The notes under the pieces were generated by a model that saw nothing but the letters and a program-made list of their open reading frames with translations, had not been told where the DNA came from and ran no database searches. This document shows positions 37,072 to 46,462 of a stretch of DNA of 64,000 nt, piece by piece. The position numbers and the translations under genes are program-made. Position 1 is the stretch's first letter. Each line of letters starts with the position of its first letter. Location of the stretch: NCBI GenBank assembly GCA_020697255.1, contig JAJFBE010000001.1, positions 496,001 to 560,000 of the forward strand, in the 5' to 3' direction. This DNA comes from Burkholderiales bacterium. GTDB taxonomy: Bacteria; Pseudomonadota; Gammaproteobacteria; Burkholderiales; UBA11063.

Positions 37072-37569
37072 ATGAAGAATAATTACAATAAAAATTTTAT
37101 AAGATCGTTAGTGTTATTTATGTCAATGCTTGTATTTACCAGAAGTTCGTGGGCTGATGACCCTGCCCCAAAAACTGTTATTATCTGCATTAATTCTCAG
37201 GACTTAAGAGATCCACCACTTTTAGCAATAGCAAAAGCCACCCCAAAAATAGAGCTTTCAATTAAACAAGAACCCTCAGAACTCAGCCCGGTAAGTTTTA
37301 CCCTCTCTAAGGATGACCCGCTCTCCAAAGAAAATGCTTATTGTACAGCAATTAAGTTAGATAAAACAGTTCTAGATAATAATGCAGGCAATCCTACTAT
37401 GCATTGGATTATGAAAAATGAAAACTCTATTCCTTCTGACCACATCGTTAAGATACAAAATATTAGTAAATGTGCAGGCTCTGATCATATAATTATGATA
37501 AAGCTTGCCCCAAGCGGTTTTGGTGACACATCACCCTCAGTCACTTCTGATACTATTAACTGCAATTAG
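37072..37569 (+). CDS. Exported protein of unknown function
   Basis: 165 residues from the ATG at 37072, chosen because GGGGA lies 8 bases upstream; an earlier ATG at 37039 lacks such a site. Signal peptide [20 protein letters not shown]... ends SSWA before DDPAPK. The mature part has four cysteines (ICINS, YCTA, KCAG, NCN at the end). No family recognised. The stop codon overlaps the convergent lpd stop by four bases. Confidence 0.7.
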   Translation: MKNNYNKNFIRSLVLFMSMLVFTRSSWADDPAPKTVIICINSQDLRDPPLLAIAKATPKIELSIKQEPSELSPVSFTLSKDDPLSKENAYCTAIKLDKTVLDNNAGNPTMHWIMKNENSIPSDHIVKIQNISKCAGSDHIIMIKLAPSGFGDTSPSVTSDTINCN

Positions 37570-38984
37570 CCATGAAGTTGGCGGTTATCACATGCTAGCG
37601 CCGCTTCATGCGTCACCTCAGATAGTGACGGATGGGCATGAATAATTCGCGCCAAATCTTCACTACTTGCCATAAATTCCATCGCAACTACGGCTTCACT
37701 AATTAATTCTGACACAAAAGGACCTACCATATGAACACCAAGTATCCTATCCGTTTGGCTACAAGCTAACATTTTTACAAAGCCAACGTTATTACCCAAA
37801 CCTAATGCCCGCCCATTAGCTATAAAGCTTGCTACACCTTTTTTATATTCTATACCAGCATCTTTCAACTGCTGCTCAGTCTTCCCGACCCATGCAATCT
37901 CCGGATTGGTATAAATTACCCACGGAATTGTATTAAAATCAAAATGCGGATGTTGCCCGGCAATACGTTCGGCAACTATAATTCCCTCTTCAGACGCTTT
38001 GTGTGCTAACATTGGCCCGCGAACGCAATCACCAATTGCCCATACATTGCTAAGATTTGTCCGGCAATCATCATCTACTGTAATAAACCCACGTTCATCA
38101 ATCTTTAAGCCTACTTTTTCAGCATTAAGCCCCTGCGTGTTTGGTACCCGGCCAATAGCCACCATCAATTTGTCAAATTTTTGCTCTTTATTCTCTCCAC
38201 CTTCCACAAACTTAACAGTTACTCCAGAAGAACTATTGGATATTTCGCCGATTTTTATGCCGGTTTTTATGGTTAAACCCTGTTTAACCAGATTTTTATA
38301 AGCTTCTTTAGCCACCTGTTCATCGGCTGATGGTAAAAATTTGTCCATTGCTTCCAAAATGGTTACATTTGCACCTAAGCGCTTCCAGACACTTCCCATC
38401 TCCAGACCGATAACACCAGCACCGATAATACATAATTCCTTAGGAGTTTCAGTTAGATCTAATGCTCCGGCATTATCTAAAATATTTTTATTATCAATGG
38501 CTATTTTTGGCAAACTACGTGGAGATGAACCAGTAGCTACAATCACATGTGTTGCATTTACCTGCTGGATATTTCCATTGTCGTTAATACTAATTTGCCA
38601 TTTTCCATCTGCTTGATTACTAAAGCTACCTGTTCCATGTAACTCAGTAATTTTATTTTTTTTAAACAAAAACGAAATTCCGTTAGCGTTTTTTGATACA
38701 ATGCCATTCTTCCGTTCAATCATTTTACTAACGTCAATCTTTGGATTGGTACAGCTAATACCATGATCAGCAAAACTATGAGTTAACTCAGCAAAGTTTT
38801 CTGAAGACTGAAGCAGAGCCTTTGAAGGAATACAACCAACATTTAAACAGGTTCCACCTAATGAATACTTGCCATCACGAATAAAATTATCTACGCAGGC
38901 GGTCTTAAAACCCAATTGAGCGGCGCGAATTGCAGCCACATAACCACCAGGGCCGCCACCAATTACAATTACATCAAAATCCAT
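37566..38984 (-). CDS. lpd: Dihydrolipoyl dehydrogenase (E3)
   Basis: FAD/NAD disulfide oxidoreductase that reoxidises dihydrolipoyl groups of 2-oxoacid dehydrogenases. FAD motif [18 protein letters not shown], redox cysteines in [16 protein letters not shown] (about 46 and 51), NAD motif [13 protein letters not shown], and C-terminal [13 protein letters not shown] with the catalytic His-Glu pair. The ATG at 38984 has AGAGG 5 bases upstream; the GTG at 38990 adds two residues. Follows sucB, as in the 2-oxoglutarate dehydrogenase complex. Confidence 0.96.
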   Translation of the reverse strand: MDFDVIVIGGGPGGYVAAIRAAQLGFKTACVDNFIRDGKYSLGGTCLNVGCIPSKALLQSSENFAELTHSFADHGISCTNPKIDVSKMIERKNGIVSKNANGISFLFKKNKITELHGTGSFSNQADGKWQISINDNGNIQQVNATHVIVATGSSPRSLPKIAIDNKNILDNAGALDLTETPKELCIIGAGVIGLEMGSVWKRLGANVTILEAMDKFLPSADEQVAKEAYKNLVKQGLTIKTGIKIGEISNSSSGVTVKFVEGGENKEQKFDKLMVAIGRVPNTQGLNAEKVGLKIDERGFITVDDDCRTNLSNVWAIGDCVRGPMLAHKASEEGIIVAERIAGQHPHFDFNTIPWVIYTNPEIAWVGKTEQQLKDAGIEYKKGVASFIANGRALGLGNNVGFVKMLACSQTDRILGVHMVGPFVSELISEAVVAMEFMASSEDLARIIHAHPSLSEVTHEAALACDNRQLHG

Positions 38985-39076
38985 ATACACCTCTTAATAA
39001 TACCAATTTGGATTAAAAAAAGCAACTTATATAAGTTGCTTTAATTATGAAATACCAGAAACATGGGCAACTATGG

Positions 39077-40258
39077 TTAAATATCCAGCATCAGCCGAGT
39101 TGGGTCCTCTAATGCATCTTTTATGGCCACTAAAGATGACACTGCTTCACGGCCATCAATTAGTCTATGATCATAAGACATAGCAAGATACATCATTGGT
39201 CTAATAACCATCTGCCCATTTTCGGCAACAACGCGCTCTTTTATCGCGTGCATGCCCAAAATTGCTGATTGCGGAGGGTTGATAATCGGAGTACTCATCA
39301 TGGAGCCAAAAGTTCCACCGTTTGTAATCGAATACGTACCACCGGTTAGTTCATCAAGCTCCAGCTTGCCTTCTTTGGCTCTTTTACCAAAATCAGCAAT
39401 TTTTTGCTCAATTTCTGCAATAGTTAAATTTTCTGCATTACGCAAAATTGGTACAACTAAGCCCCTGGAGCTGCTTACCGCAATACCAATATCAAAGTAA
39501 CCATGATAAACAATATCATCACCATCAATCGATGCATTTAGCACAGGATATTGCTTAAGCGCATGAATTACTGCTTTGACAAAAAATGACATAAAACCAA
39601 GTTTTACACCGTGTTTTTTCTCGAATATATCCTTGTATTTAGCGCGTAAATCCATAATTGGCTTCATATTAACTTCATTAAATGTAGTTAATATAGCATT
39701 GGTTTGCTGACTTTCCAGAAGACGTTCAGCAACCCGCTTGCGCAGACGGCTCATCGGTACCCGCTCTTCAAGACGAGAGCCACTACCGCTTAGGTTTTTT
39801 AATACATCTTCTTTTAAAATTCGGCCACCGCGCCCACTACCAGCTACATCAGATAAGTTAACTCCACTATCTGCTGCAACTTTGGCAGCTGCAGGCATAG
39901 CTTTTACCTCAGAATTTTGTGGTATAGCGGCTGATGTTGCAGGAGCCGTTGCTGCTGCTGGTGTAGAGGCCGCGGGCGCTAATGGCTCAGCTTTATTACC
40001 TGCAGCTTCGGGAGCTTTTGCTTCAGTATCAAAATAAGCAAGTAATTGCCCACTTTTAACAACATCCCCAGGTTTACCTATAATTTCGGTTATTGCACCA
40101 TTTTCCGGCGCCGGTAGCTCCAGCACAACCTTATCTGTTTCTAGATCAATCAGGTTTTCTTCACGTTTAACAAATTCACCGACTTTTTTATGCCAGTTTA
40201 ATAATGTTGCTTCGCTTACTGACTCTGGTAACTGTGGTACCTTAATTTCGATTTTCAT
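39077..40258 (-). CDS. sucB: Dihydrolipoyllysine-residue succinyltransferase (E2 of 2-oxoglutarate dehydrogenase)
   Basis: 393 residues: an N-terminal lipoyl domain with [14 protein letters not shown] (lipoyl Lys43), an Ala/Pro-rich linker (about 78-115), an E3-binding segment ([27 protein letters not shown]) and the catalytic acyltransferase domain with TFNEVNM and [12 protein letters not shown] (catalytic His). The DLETDK motif and sequence style favour SucB over pyruvate E2. Its upstream neighbour is acpP, not sucA, so E1 must be encoded elsewhere. Confidence 0.93.
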   Translation of the reverse strand: MKIEIKVPQLPESVSEATLLNWHKKVGEFVKREENLIDLETDKVVLELPAPENGAITEIIGKPGDVVKSGQLLAYFDTEAKAPEAAGNKAEPLAPAASTPAAATAPATSAAIPQNSEVKAMPAAAKVAADSGVNLSDVAGSGRGGRILKEDVLKNLSGSGSRLEERVPMSRLRKRVAERLLESQQTNAILTTFNEVNMKPIMDLRAKYKDIFEKKHGVKLGFMSFFVKAVIHALKQYPVLNASIDGDDIVYHGYFDIGIAVSSSRGLVVPILRNAENLTIAEIEQKIADFGKRAKEGKLELDELTGGTYSITNGGTFGSMMSTPIINPPQSAILGMHAIKERVVAENGQMVIRPMMYLAMSYDHRLIDGREAVSSLVAIKDALEDPTRLMLDI

Positions 40259-40279
40259 ATGTTTACGTGTCTTAAAATG

Positions 40280-40513
40280 TTAACTATGGGCCTTTACGTA
40301 ATCAACGGCTTGTTGCACCGTAGTAATCTTTTCTGCATCCTCATCAGGAATCTGGCAATTAAACTCTTCTTCCAAAGCCATCACTAATTCAACGGTATCT
40401 AAAGAATCTGCGCCTAAGTCATCAACAAAAGAAGCTTCATTCTTGATAGTCGATTCTTCAACTCCAAGTTTTTCAGCGATTACTTTTTTTACTCGCGCTT
40501 CTAAGTTTTCCAT
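40280..40513 (-). CDS. acpP: Acyl carrier protein
   Basis: 77 residues, acidic, with the phosphopantetheine-attachment motif [21 protein letters not shown] (Ser37). AGGAAGAGA precedes ATG. Usually acpP sits with fabD, fabG and fabF; here it lies 21 bases upstream of sucB on the same strand, an unusual neighbourhood. Confidence 0.96.
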   Translation of the reverse strand: MENLEARVKKVIAEKLGVEESTIKNEASFVDDLGADSLDTVELVMALEEEFNCQIPDEDAEKITTVQQAVDYVKAHS

Positions 40514-40720
40514 ACTAGTCTCTTCCTATTAAATAAAATATTTTGTAACAATAAAGGTATTAGAACCAATTTAGGTTCAGAACCATGTTCTAAGGCGTTA
40601 TCATAAAGCATGCTGGCTAAAATAGTCAAATTTTTTAACAAAAAACTGTCGTTTGCAGGTAAAATAAGTTAAAATCTTACCTGATTAAAATTTTGAGAGT
40701 GTTATTAACTAAGAGAACTA

Positions 40721-41047
40721 ATGGAAAATTCGCGCCAAATGCATGATAACGAAATTTGTTATCTTGATGAAATTATTATAGAAGGTTTAACAACGGACGG
40801 AGTTAAATTCAGGCCAAGTGATTGGGTAGATAGATTATGTGGCACACTAGCTGGATTTAGTCAGCAAAAAGTGTCTTATTCACAATATTTACGCCCGATA
40901 GTATATAACGATATGAACTGTGTAGCAGTAAAAAAGCAATTACAGGATGAAAATCCAAATATATTTAAGTTTATAATGCAATTTGCAACAGATAATAAAC
41001 TTTTGGTTGTTGACTGCGCAAACTTTTTACATCAAATAAGAGCTTAA
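40721..41047 (+). CDS. DUF3579 family protein
   Basis: 108 residues: IIIEGLTTDGVKFRPSDWVDRLCGTLAGF, SYSQYLRPIVYNDMNCVAVKKQL and MQFATDNKLLVVDCANFL match DUF3579 (PF12112), a small family known mainly from betaproteobacteria, of unknown function. It precedes aroQ by one base and opens a run of genes to dciA. It is a useful taxonomic marker. Confidence 0.85.
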   Translation: MENSRQMHDNEICYLDEIIIEGLTTDGVKFRPSDWVDRLCGTLAGFSQQKVSYSQYLRPIVYNDMNCVAVKKQLQDENPNIFKFIMQFATDNKLLVVDCANFLHQIRA

Positions 41048-41048
41048 T

Positions 41049-41504
41049 ATGCAAAAAATTTCCAGGATCTTGGTCTTACATGGACCAAATCTTAATTTAT
41101 TGGGTAAACGTGAGCCAGAAACCTATGGCCTTACTACCCTTGAAAAAATTAATGAAAATTTGGCGACACGTGCCGCCAAGCATAACCTAACCCTTGAGTG
41201 CTTTCAAAGCAATTGCGAAGGTGAATTAATCACCAAAGCGCAAAGTGCACTGAATAATTATGATTTTATTATTATTAACCCGGCCGGGCTCACCCACACA
41301 AGTGTTGCCCTCCGTGATGCAATATTGGCAAGTGGCAAACCATGTATTGAAGTTCATTTGAGTAATATATATAAACGAGAAGAATTTCGGCATTTCTCCT
41401 TTTTCTCAGATATCGCAATTGGTGTTATCTCCGGATTTGGTGAACACAGCTATTATTTTGCATTAGAATATATAGTAAATAGTTTGAAATTTACAAAGGA
41501 GTAA
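41049..41504 (+). CDS. aroQ: 3-dehydroquinate dehydratase, type II
   Basis: Third step of the shikimate pathway. 151 residues with LVLHGPNLNLLGKREPETYG (catalytic Tyr), FQSNCEGELI, INPAGLTHTSVALRDAI (catalytic His region) and IEVHLSNIYKREEFR. Upstream of accB as in many betaproteobacteria and gammaproteobacteria. Confidence 0.96.
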   Translation: MQKISRILVLHGPNLNLLGKREPETYGLTTLEKINENLATRAAKHNLTLECFQSNCEGELITKAQSALNNYDFIIINPAGLTHTSVALRDAILASGKPCIEVHLSNIYKREEFRHFSFFSDIAIGVISGFGEHSYYFALEYIVNSLKFTKE

Positions 41505-41510
41505 ATTACT

Positions 41511-41990
41511 GTGGATCTAAAAAAGATAAAAGCGATCGTAGACTTGGTTAAAGATTCGGGAATTGCAGAACTGGAAGTAACCGAAGGCGAAGATAAATTA
41601 AAAATCACTGCATCCGGGCATCATATTGCACCAGCTCCACATATTAGTGCACATACTAACCCAACAAATCATATACATCATATCGAACATACACATGTGG
41701 CAACAGCCCATAATGCCCCTGTCAACATCGAATCTCCAACGGTAGAGGTTGCTACAGGTAATAAGATCACTTCACCAATGGTTGGTACATTCTACCGCTC
41801 TTCTTCCCCTACTTCGGCAGCTTTTGTTGAAGTCGGCCAGGAAATAAAAGTAGGCCAGGTATTATGTATTATCGAAGCAATGAAGCTTATGAACCAAATC
41901 GAATCCGACCAAGCAGGGGTAATTAAAGAAATTTTAGTTGCAGATGGTGCACCGGTTGAATTTGGTCAACCGTTATTTGTGATTGCATAA
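41511..41990 (+). CDS. accB: Biotin carboxyl carrier protein of acetyl-CoA carboxylase
   Basis: 159 residues with GTG start and AAAGGAG upstream. The C-terminal biotinyl domain has [10 protein letters not shown] (biotinyl Lys125). The linker at about 37-69 is unusually His-rich (ten or so histidines) instead of the common Ala/Pro-rich linker. Six bases after aroQ and followed by accC. Confidence 0.95.
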   Translation: MDLKKIKAIVDLVKDSGIAELEVTEGEDKLKITASGHHIAPAPHISAHTNPTNHIHHIEHTHVATAHNAPVNIESPTVEVATGNKITSPMVGTFYRSSSPTSAAFVEVGQEIKVGQVLCIIEAMKLMNQIESDQAGVIKEILVADGAPVEFGQPLFVIA

Positions 41991-42006
41991 CCATTTAGGA
42001 CAAAAA

Positions 42007-43350
42007 ATGTTTGAAAAAGTATTAATCGCTAATCGCGGCGAAATCGCACTGCGTGTACAGCGCGCGTGCCGTGAACTTGGAATTAAATCAGTTGCTATAT
42101 ATTCTGATGCCGATAAAGATGCTAAGTATGTAAAACTCGCCGATGAGTCAGTTTGTATCGGTCCGGCAAAGTCAGCCTTAAGTTATTTGCATATCCCATC
42201 TATCATTGCTGCAGCTGAAATTACCAATGCCCAGGCTATACATCCCGGATATGGGTTTTTATCGGAAAATGCTGAATTTGCAAAACGTGTCGAAGGTAGC
42301 GGGTTTACCTTTATCGGCCCCAGAAGTGATGCAATTGCCACAATGGGCGATAAGGTTAAGGCAAAAATAGCCATGTTTCGTGCCGGTGTGCCGGTAGTTC
42401 CTGGTTCAGATGGCGAACTACCATTAGATAATAAAGAGGTTATTAAGCTTGCCAAAAAAGTAGGTTATCCGGTTATAATTAAAGCTGTATCTGGCGGCGG
42501 CGGACGCGGTATGCGTGTAGTTTACGAAGAAAGTGAGCTGGCTAAAGCTCTTGAAATCACCAGAAGTGAAGCTCAATCCGGATTTGGCAATCCGGCTATA
42601 TATATGGAAAAATATCTAGAAAACCCAAGGCATATCGAAATACAGGTCCTGGCCGATGAATATGGTAATGTTATTCATTTGGGTGAGCGTGATTGTTCTA
42701 TGCAGCGCCGTCATCAAAAAGTAATAGAAGAAGCACCTGCTCCGGGAATAACTGCAAAAATGCGTAAAGAAATCGGCAGTATTTGTGTAAGAGCCTGTAA
42801 ACTTATCAAGTATAGAGGCGCCGGAACTTTTGAGTTTTTATATCAAAATGGGCGATTTTATTTTATCGAAATGAATACCCGGGTTCAGGTAGAACATACT
42901 ATTACCGAAATGATAACCGGTATCGATATTGTTAAAGAACAGCTATATATAGCCAGCGGTGAGAAATTACGTTACAGGCAATCTGATGTTGAATTTAACG
43001 GTCATTCCATTCAGTGTAGAATAAATGCTGAAGACCCATTTACCTTTGTTCCATCCCCGGGCAAAATAGAGCAATGCCATTTTGCCGGTGGAAATGGGGT
43101 TAGAGTAGATTCACATGTTTATGCCGGATATAGCGTACCGCCCTACTATGATTCCATGATAGCCAAACTAATCGTGCATAGCGAGACTAGAAAAGAGGCA
43201 ATAAACCGCATGAAAGGTGCACTACTTGAAAGTTCATTTAGTGGAATAAAAACTAATATCCCTCTCCACTTAGAAATGTTAAATGAAGCTGGATTCTGTG
43301 AAGGTAGCCGGTCTATTCACTATCTGGAAAATTATCTGAAGAACAAATAA
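42007..43350 (+). CDS. accC: Biotin carboxylase subunit of acetyl-CoA carboxylase
   Basis: Carboxylates biotin using ATP and bicarbonate. 447 residues from the ATG at 42007, which begins [24 protein letters not shown] lies 7 bases upstream. A TTG at 41983 would overlap accB and is rejected. ATP-grasp motifs [37 protein letters not shown] and [18 protein letters not shown] are intact. Its stop overlaps the prmA start (TAATG). Confidence 0.97.
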   Translation: MFEKVLIANRGEIALRVQRACRELGIKSVAIYSDADKDAKYVKLADESVCIGPAKSALSYLHIPSIIAAAEITNAQAIHPGYGFLSENAEFAKRVEGSGFTFIGPRSDAIATMGDKVKAKIAMFRAGVPVVPGSDGELPLDNKEVIKLAKKVGYPVIIKAVSGGGGRGMRVVYEESELAKALEITRSEAQSGFGNPAIYMEKYLENPRHIEIQVLADEYGNVIHLGERDCSMQRRHQKVIEEAPAPGITAKMRKEIGSICVRACKLIKYRGAGTFEFLYQNGRFYFIEMNTRVQVEHTITEMITGIDIVKEQLYIASGEKLRYRQSDVEFNGHSIQCRINAEDPFTFVPSPGKIEQCHFAGGNGVRVDSHVYAGYSVPPYYDSMIAKLIVHSETRKEAINRMKGALLESSFSGIKTNIPLHLEMLNEAGFCEGSRSIHYLENYLKNK

Positions 43351-44231
43351 TGGGGTTTATCCAATTAATTATTAATGTAGACTCTAAATCTGCTGATAAG
43401 TTATCAGATATTTTTATGGATCTGTATGCGCTATCTGCTACCGTTTCTGACCAACATGAAGGTACCGATTTAGAACAGCCCATATTCAATGAGCCAGGCT
43501 ATGAAGTAGAAGGCTTATGGGATCATAGCCACCTTGTAGTATTATATAATAGTAATGTTGATATTAATCAAGTTGTAGCTGAGGCTACCCAAATGTTTGG
43601 CAAAACATTTACATATATAGTTGAAACTATAGATGACCAGGACTGGGTACGCCTAACGCAAAGCCAGTTTGAGCCGATTAAAATTAACAACAGACTCTAT
43701 ATAGTGCCATCCTGGCATGAATCACCCAATGCTGCTGCAACAACAATTACACTAGATCCGGGACTAGCTTTTGGTACCGGATCACATCCAACAACTTTTA
43801 TGTGCCTGGACTGGATTAGCAAGAACATTGATGGTATAGTTAAAAATGTGCTTGATTACGGTTGTGGTTCGGGTATTTTGGCAATTGCCGCTAAAAAGTT
43901 TGGGGCCGGCGAAGTTTGCGGAGTTGATATTGATACACAGGCTATTGAAGCAAGCAGATCTAATGCATTAATAAATCAAGTCGATATTAGATTTGGTGCA
44001 GCCGAAATGGTGGCTGGCAAAAAATTTGAATTTGTAGTTGCTAATATATTATCTAATCCGCTTAGAGTATTGGCCCCGGCATTAGCTGGTTTAACAGGGA
44101 AAAAATTAGTTTTATCCGGAATATTAGATAGCCAAAGTGATGAGTTAATAAGTATTTATAAGCAATATTTTAATAAAGTTGTAGTAGCTAATAGTATAGA
44201 TGGATGGGTGCTGTTGGAATGCAGCTTTTGA
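43350..44231 (+). CDS. prmA: Ribosomal protein L11 methyltransferase
   Basis: 293 residues. An N-terminal substrate-binding domain is followed by LDPGLAFGTGSHPTTFMCL and the SAM motif VLDYGCGSGILAIAAKKFGA, then VANILSNPLRVLAP (NxL). It trimethylates L11. Start overlaps accC stop by one base, so translation is coupled. Confidence 0.95.
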   Translation: MGFIQLIINVDSKSADKLSDIFMDLYALSATVSDQHEGTDLEQPIFNEPGYEVEGLWDHSHLVVLYNSNVDINQVVAEATQMFGKTFTYIVETIDDQDWVRLTQSQFEPIKINNRLYIVPSWHESPNAAATTITLDPGLAFGTGSHPTTFMCLDWISKNIDGIVKNVLDYGCGSGILAIAAKKFGAGEVCGVDIDTQAIEASRSNALINQVDIRFGAAEMVAGKKFEFVVANILSNPLRVLAPALAGLTGKKLVLSGILDSQSDELISIYKQYFNKVVVANSIDGWVLLECSF

Positions 44232-44243
44232 TTAAGTAGTAAG

Positions 44244-44681
44244 ATGCAAAAAAATAGAACAATAGGCCAGATATTAGGTGATATAGGAGGCTTACAGGAG
44301 CTATCCCAGATACTCTTAGTATTGGATGAGTTGAACAGGATTTTGCATAGTTTTTTGCCTGGGCATCTAGTTGATCATTGTCATGTGGGAGCTATCAATA
44401 GTGAAAAAAATCTAGTCATTATATATCTTGCCAATTCTTCAGTTCGACATATTATTGAAAATATGGCTAATCCAATTTTAGAAAATTTTAATAACCATCA
44501 TTTTTCTTTTGCCGGTTTAGTCACCCGCATCAGGCCACAAACAGTACGTAATCCGCCACGGTTTAAACAACTAAACCATGACGCTAAAAGCAAACTGGCC
44601 GAATTAGCAAAAAGTATTAACCGTCCAGATTTAATTGAAAATGAAACTATTATAGACTATGTAAAGGAAATAGAATTATAG
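44244..44681 (+). CDS. DUF721 family protein, probable DciA helicase loader
   Basis: 145 residues. LNRILHSFLPGHLVDHCHVGAINSEKNLVIIYLANSSVRHIIENMANPIL matches the DUF721/DciA core (PF05258). DciA loads the replicative helicase in bacteria lacking DnaC. The short C-terminal extension is basic then acidic. Twelve bases after prmA. Assignment is by pattern only. Confidence 0.65.
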   Translation: MQKNRTIGQILGDIGGLQELSQILLVLDELNRILHSFLPGHLVDHCHVGAINSEKNLVIIYLANSSVRHIIENMANPILENFNNHHFSFAGLVTRIRPQTVRNPPRFKQLNHDAKSKLAELAKSINRPDLIENETIIDYVKEIEL

Positions 44682-44698
44682 TTGTTTAACCTATATTT

Positions 44699-44998
44699 TC
44701 AATTAGCACTATCTTTCATAACCATTTGCAGTGTAATAAGGTGAACCGTCGCATCTCTATACGTAACCTCATAAACACATCTACCGTCCATAAATAGAGG
44801 TGTCTTGTTAATAACTACCGCCGTGTCATTACGTAAAGAGTTATCTATCCCTGATTGCATATCTCCAGAAATACTTATCCATCGTTTCGTATCAGCATCC
44901 CACTTGATTTCTGAACTAGGAGGGCATTTAGCAAATGCAGTTGGCATCAATACCCAAGCGGCAACTATAGCAGTTAAAGCAAATTTTATTTTTTTCAT
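44699..44998 (-). CDS. Small exported protein, DUF3757-like
   Basis: 99 residues. Signal peptide MKKIKFALTAIVAAWVLMPTAFA before KCPPSSEIKWD. The KCPPSSEIKWD...W start and a second cysteine in DGRCVYEV resemble small secreted DUF3757-type proteins, function unknown. It is last of a minus-strand series of small exported proteins behind lptG. Confidence 0.7.
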   Translation of the reverse strand: MKKIKFALTAIVAAWVLMPTAFAKCPPSSEIKWDADTKRWISISGDMQSGIDNSLRNDTAVVINKTPLFMDGRCVYEVTYRDATVHLITLQMVMKDSAN

Positions 44999-45018
44999 AA
45001 TAATTTCACTTTTATATA

Positions 45019-45381
45019 TTAATTTTTTACAAATTCTGCGCAGTCTTTGGCAGAAGCATCTTTTTCAGGAGTTGCATAACACAGACCCATTGTGTCCTTT
45101 TGACCAATTTTAATTCTCCATTGGAATACAGCTGCACCTCCTGGAGGGCCTTGAACAGGGACACGTAAAATTGCAACAGAACCCGCTCCACTTCCGATAA
45201 GCGTTGATGTCAGGTCACCATTTTCGAAGTTTACTGACGAAGAAATCCCTACCGATGTATAAAGCTTATCCTCAAGAGTGGGATAACACCACACAATAAT
45301 TTTTTTATCATTTAAATCAGTACACTCACCTGTAATATTTTTCGCAACAACTGCGTGTGATAGTTGTAGTAGCTTTATTGG
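45019..45381 (-). pseudogene. Truncated paralogue of the small exported protein at 46023-46442
   Basis: The reverse strand reads LLQLSHAVVAKNITGEC... then IVWCYPTLEDKLYTSVG and ends DCAEFVKN, parallel to SQAKNITGKC..., MKWCYPESKEYLYTSLG and DCKEFLSKV in the intact copy. The frame is open only back to a stop at 45382-45384, so the start and first half of the signal peptide are gone. A GTG inside (45294) gives only a signal-less 91-residue frame. The lost leader now supplies out-of-frame codons for the neighbour. Confidence 0.65.
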
Positions 45382-45868
45382 TTAATGGCATTTGAAGATC
45401 AGCTGAATCTTTTATGCTAAAAATTGTTTCTCCGTTACTTGATACAGTAAATTCAAAAGTTATTTTATTAGTTTGATGATCTATTTGGAAATTAAAGACT
45501 TCATATCGATGATCAGGGCTCTTTTTTAAATTAAGTATTTTTGTAACTTCACCTTTATCGTTTACTACAACAGTCCTTATACTTATTTCAGTTGGAAAGT
45601 TGATTTCTATACTTGGGCCTTGACCATTTTTATCGGCTAATACTTTCCAACATATACTTATCTCTTCTGCGACTCCACTGCCCATAAAAGTTTTAAATTC
45701 ATCCTTAACATCCCTGAGTTTTCCGCGTAAAGATATTGTAAACTGCCCAGATTGATCTTTAGGAGGCAGCCCTCTCCAATAGATGTCTTCGCCCCAGGCT
45801 AACCCTGTGCAGAAAAACAGTAAAAACAAGCTAAAAACCAAACAGTTGAATTTATTTTTAATCTTCAC
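45326..45868 (-). CDS. Exported protein of unknown function with rearranged C-terminus
   Basis: 180 residues. Signal peptide MKIKNKFNCLVFSLFLLFFCTGLAWG before EDIYWRG. The body is beta-rich with one cysteine until the tail SCCEKYYR. The last ~17 codons (after QMPLTN) coincide with the leader of the truncated paralogue read in another frame, so the natural 3' end was probably lost and replaced. No family recognised. Confidence 0.65.
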   Translation of the reverse strand: MKIKNKFNCLVFSLFLLFFCTGLAWGEDIYWRGLPPKDQSGQFTISLRGKLRDVKDEFKTFMGSGVAEEISICWKVLADKNGQGPSIEINFPTEISIRTVVVNDKGEVTKILNLKKSPDHRYEVFNFQIDHQTNKITFEFTVSSNGETIFSIKDSADLQMPLTNKATTTITRSCCEKYYR

Positions 45869-45951
45869 CTTTATTCCTCACCAAAATAAAATTAAATATA
45901 CTAAATAAGTACCTTGTTCATAACCTAAATTAAGTAATGAAATAAAGCATT

Positions 45952-45992
45952 GTACCACCAGCCAAAGCCAAACAAAATTATGGTTGGCGTTT
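45952..45992 (-). pseudogene. Duplicate fragment of the lptG 3' end
   Basis: Reverse strand reads TPTIILFGFGWWY, against TPTLILFGFGWYF near the end of LptG; the DNA match covers about 35 bases. It shows that a piece running from the lptG tail through the small exported-protein gene was duplicated in tandem. Confidence 0.65.
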
Positions 45993-46022
45993 ATTGTATC
46001 CATTATGTTCTTTAAATGTCCT

Positions 46023-46442
46023 CTATTGCTTCTGCTCAGGTACTTTAGATAAAAATTCTTTGCAATCTTTTACAGAATCATCAAGTTCGGGGGTTCTGGA
46101 GCATTGAGTTTTAAAAACCTTGTTCTTATAACTAGGTCCGGACCATGTCCTCAGAGTCCACTTATATTCGTCTTTTAATTCCAAGTTATATAATAGGTAA
46201 AAACCTTCCTTTTTGTCCAAATGAGCACTTTTTAGGTTTCCGTCCTCCAAAAAATCCGCAATTTCTGGTTGTCCTAAAGATGTATAAAGATATTCTTTAG
46301 ACTCAGGATAGCACCACTTCATAATAATTTTGTTATCATCACTAACACACTTACCCGTTATATTTTTTGCTTGCGACATGCCAAAGCAAAAGGCTAATAA
46401 AACAAGCATGCCAGCTAAAGAAGTTTTTTTTAAATTTTTCAT
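46023..46442 (-). CDS. Small exported protein of unknown function
   Basis: 139 residues. Signal peptide MKNLKKTSLAGMLVLLAFCFGMSQA before KNITGKC. Four cysteines in the mature part (GKCVS, WCYPE, QCSRT, DCKEF), likely two disulfides. A truncated paralogue lies at 45019-45381. AAGGAG precedes ATG. The start is 20 bases after the lptG stop, so it may be co-transcribed with lptF-lptG. No known family. Confidence 0.75.
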   Translation of the reverse strand: MKNLKKTSLAGMLVLLAFCFGMSQAKNITGKCVSDDNKIIMKWCYPESKEYLYTSLGQPEIADFLEDGNLKSAHLDKKEGFYLLYNLELKDEYKWTLRTWSGPSYKNKVFKTQCSRTPELDDSVKDCKEFLSKVPEQKQ

Positions 46443-46462
46443 ATAAGCTCCTTAAATAATAA

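Noticed and set aside
41983-42006. accC start at TTG 41983
   Set aside because: It overlaps accB, has no ribosome site, and the downstream ATG begins exactly at the conserved N-terminus.
45019-45294. A complete 91-residue gene starting at GTG 45294
   Set aside because: It starts inside the conserved mature region of a secreted-protein family and has no ribosome site; it is the tail of a truncated paralogue.
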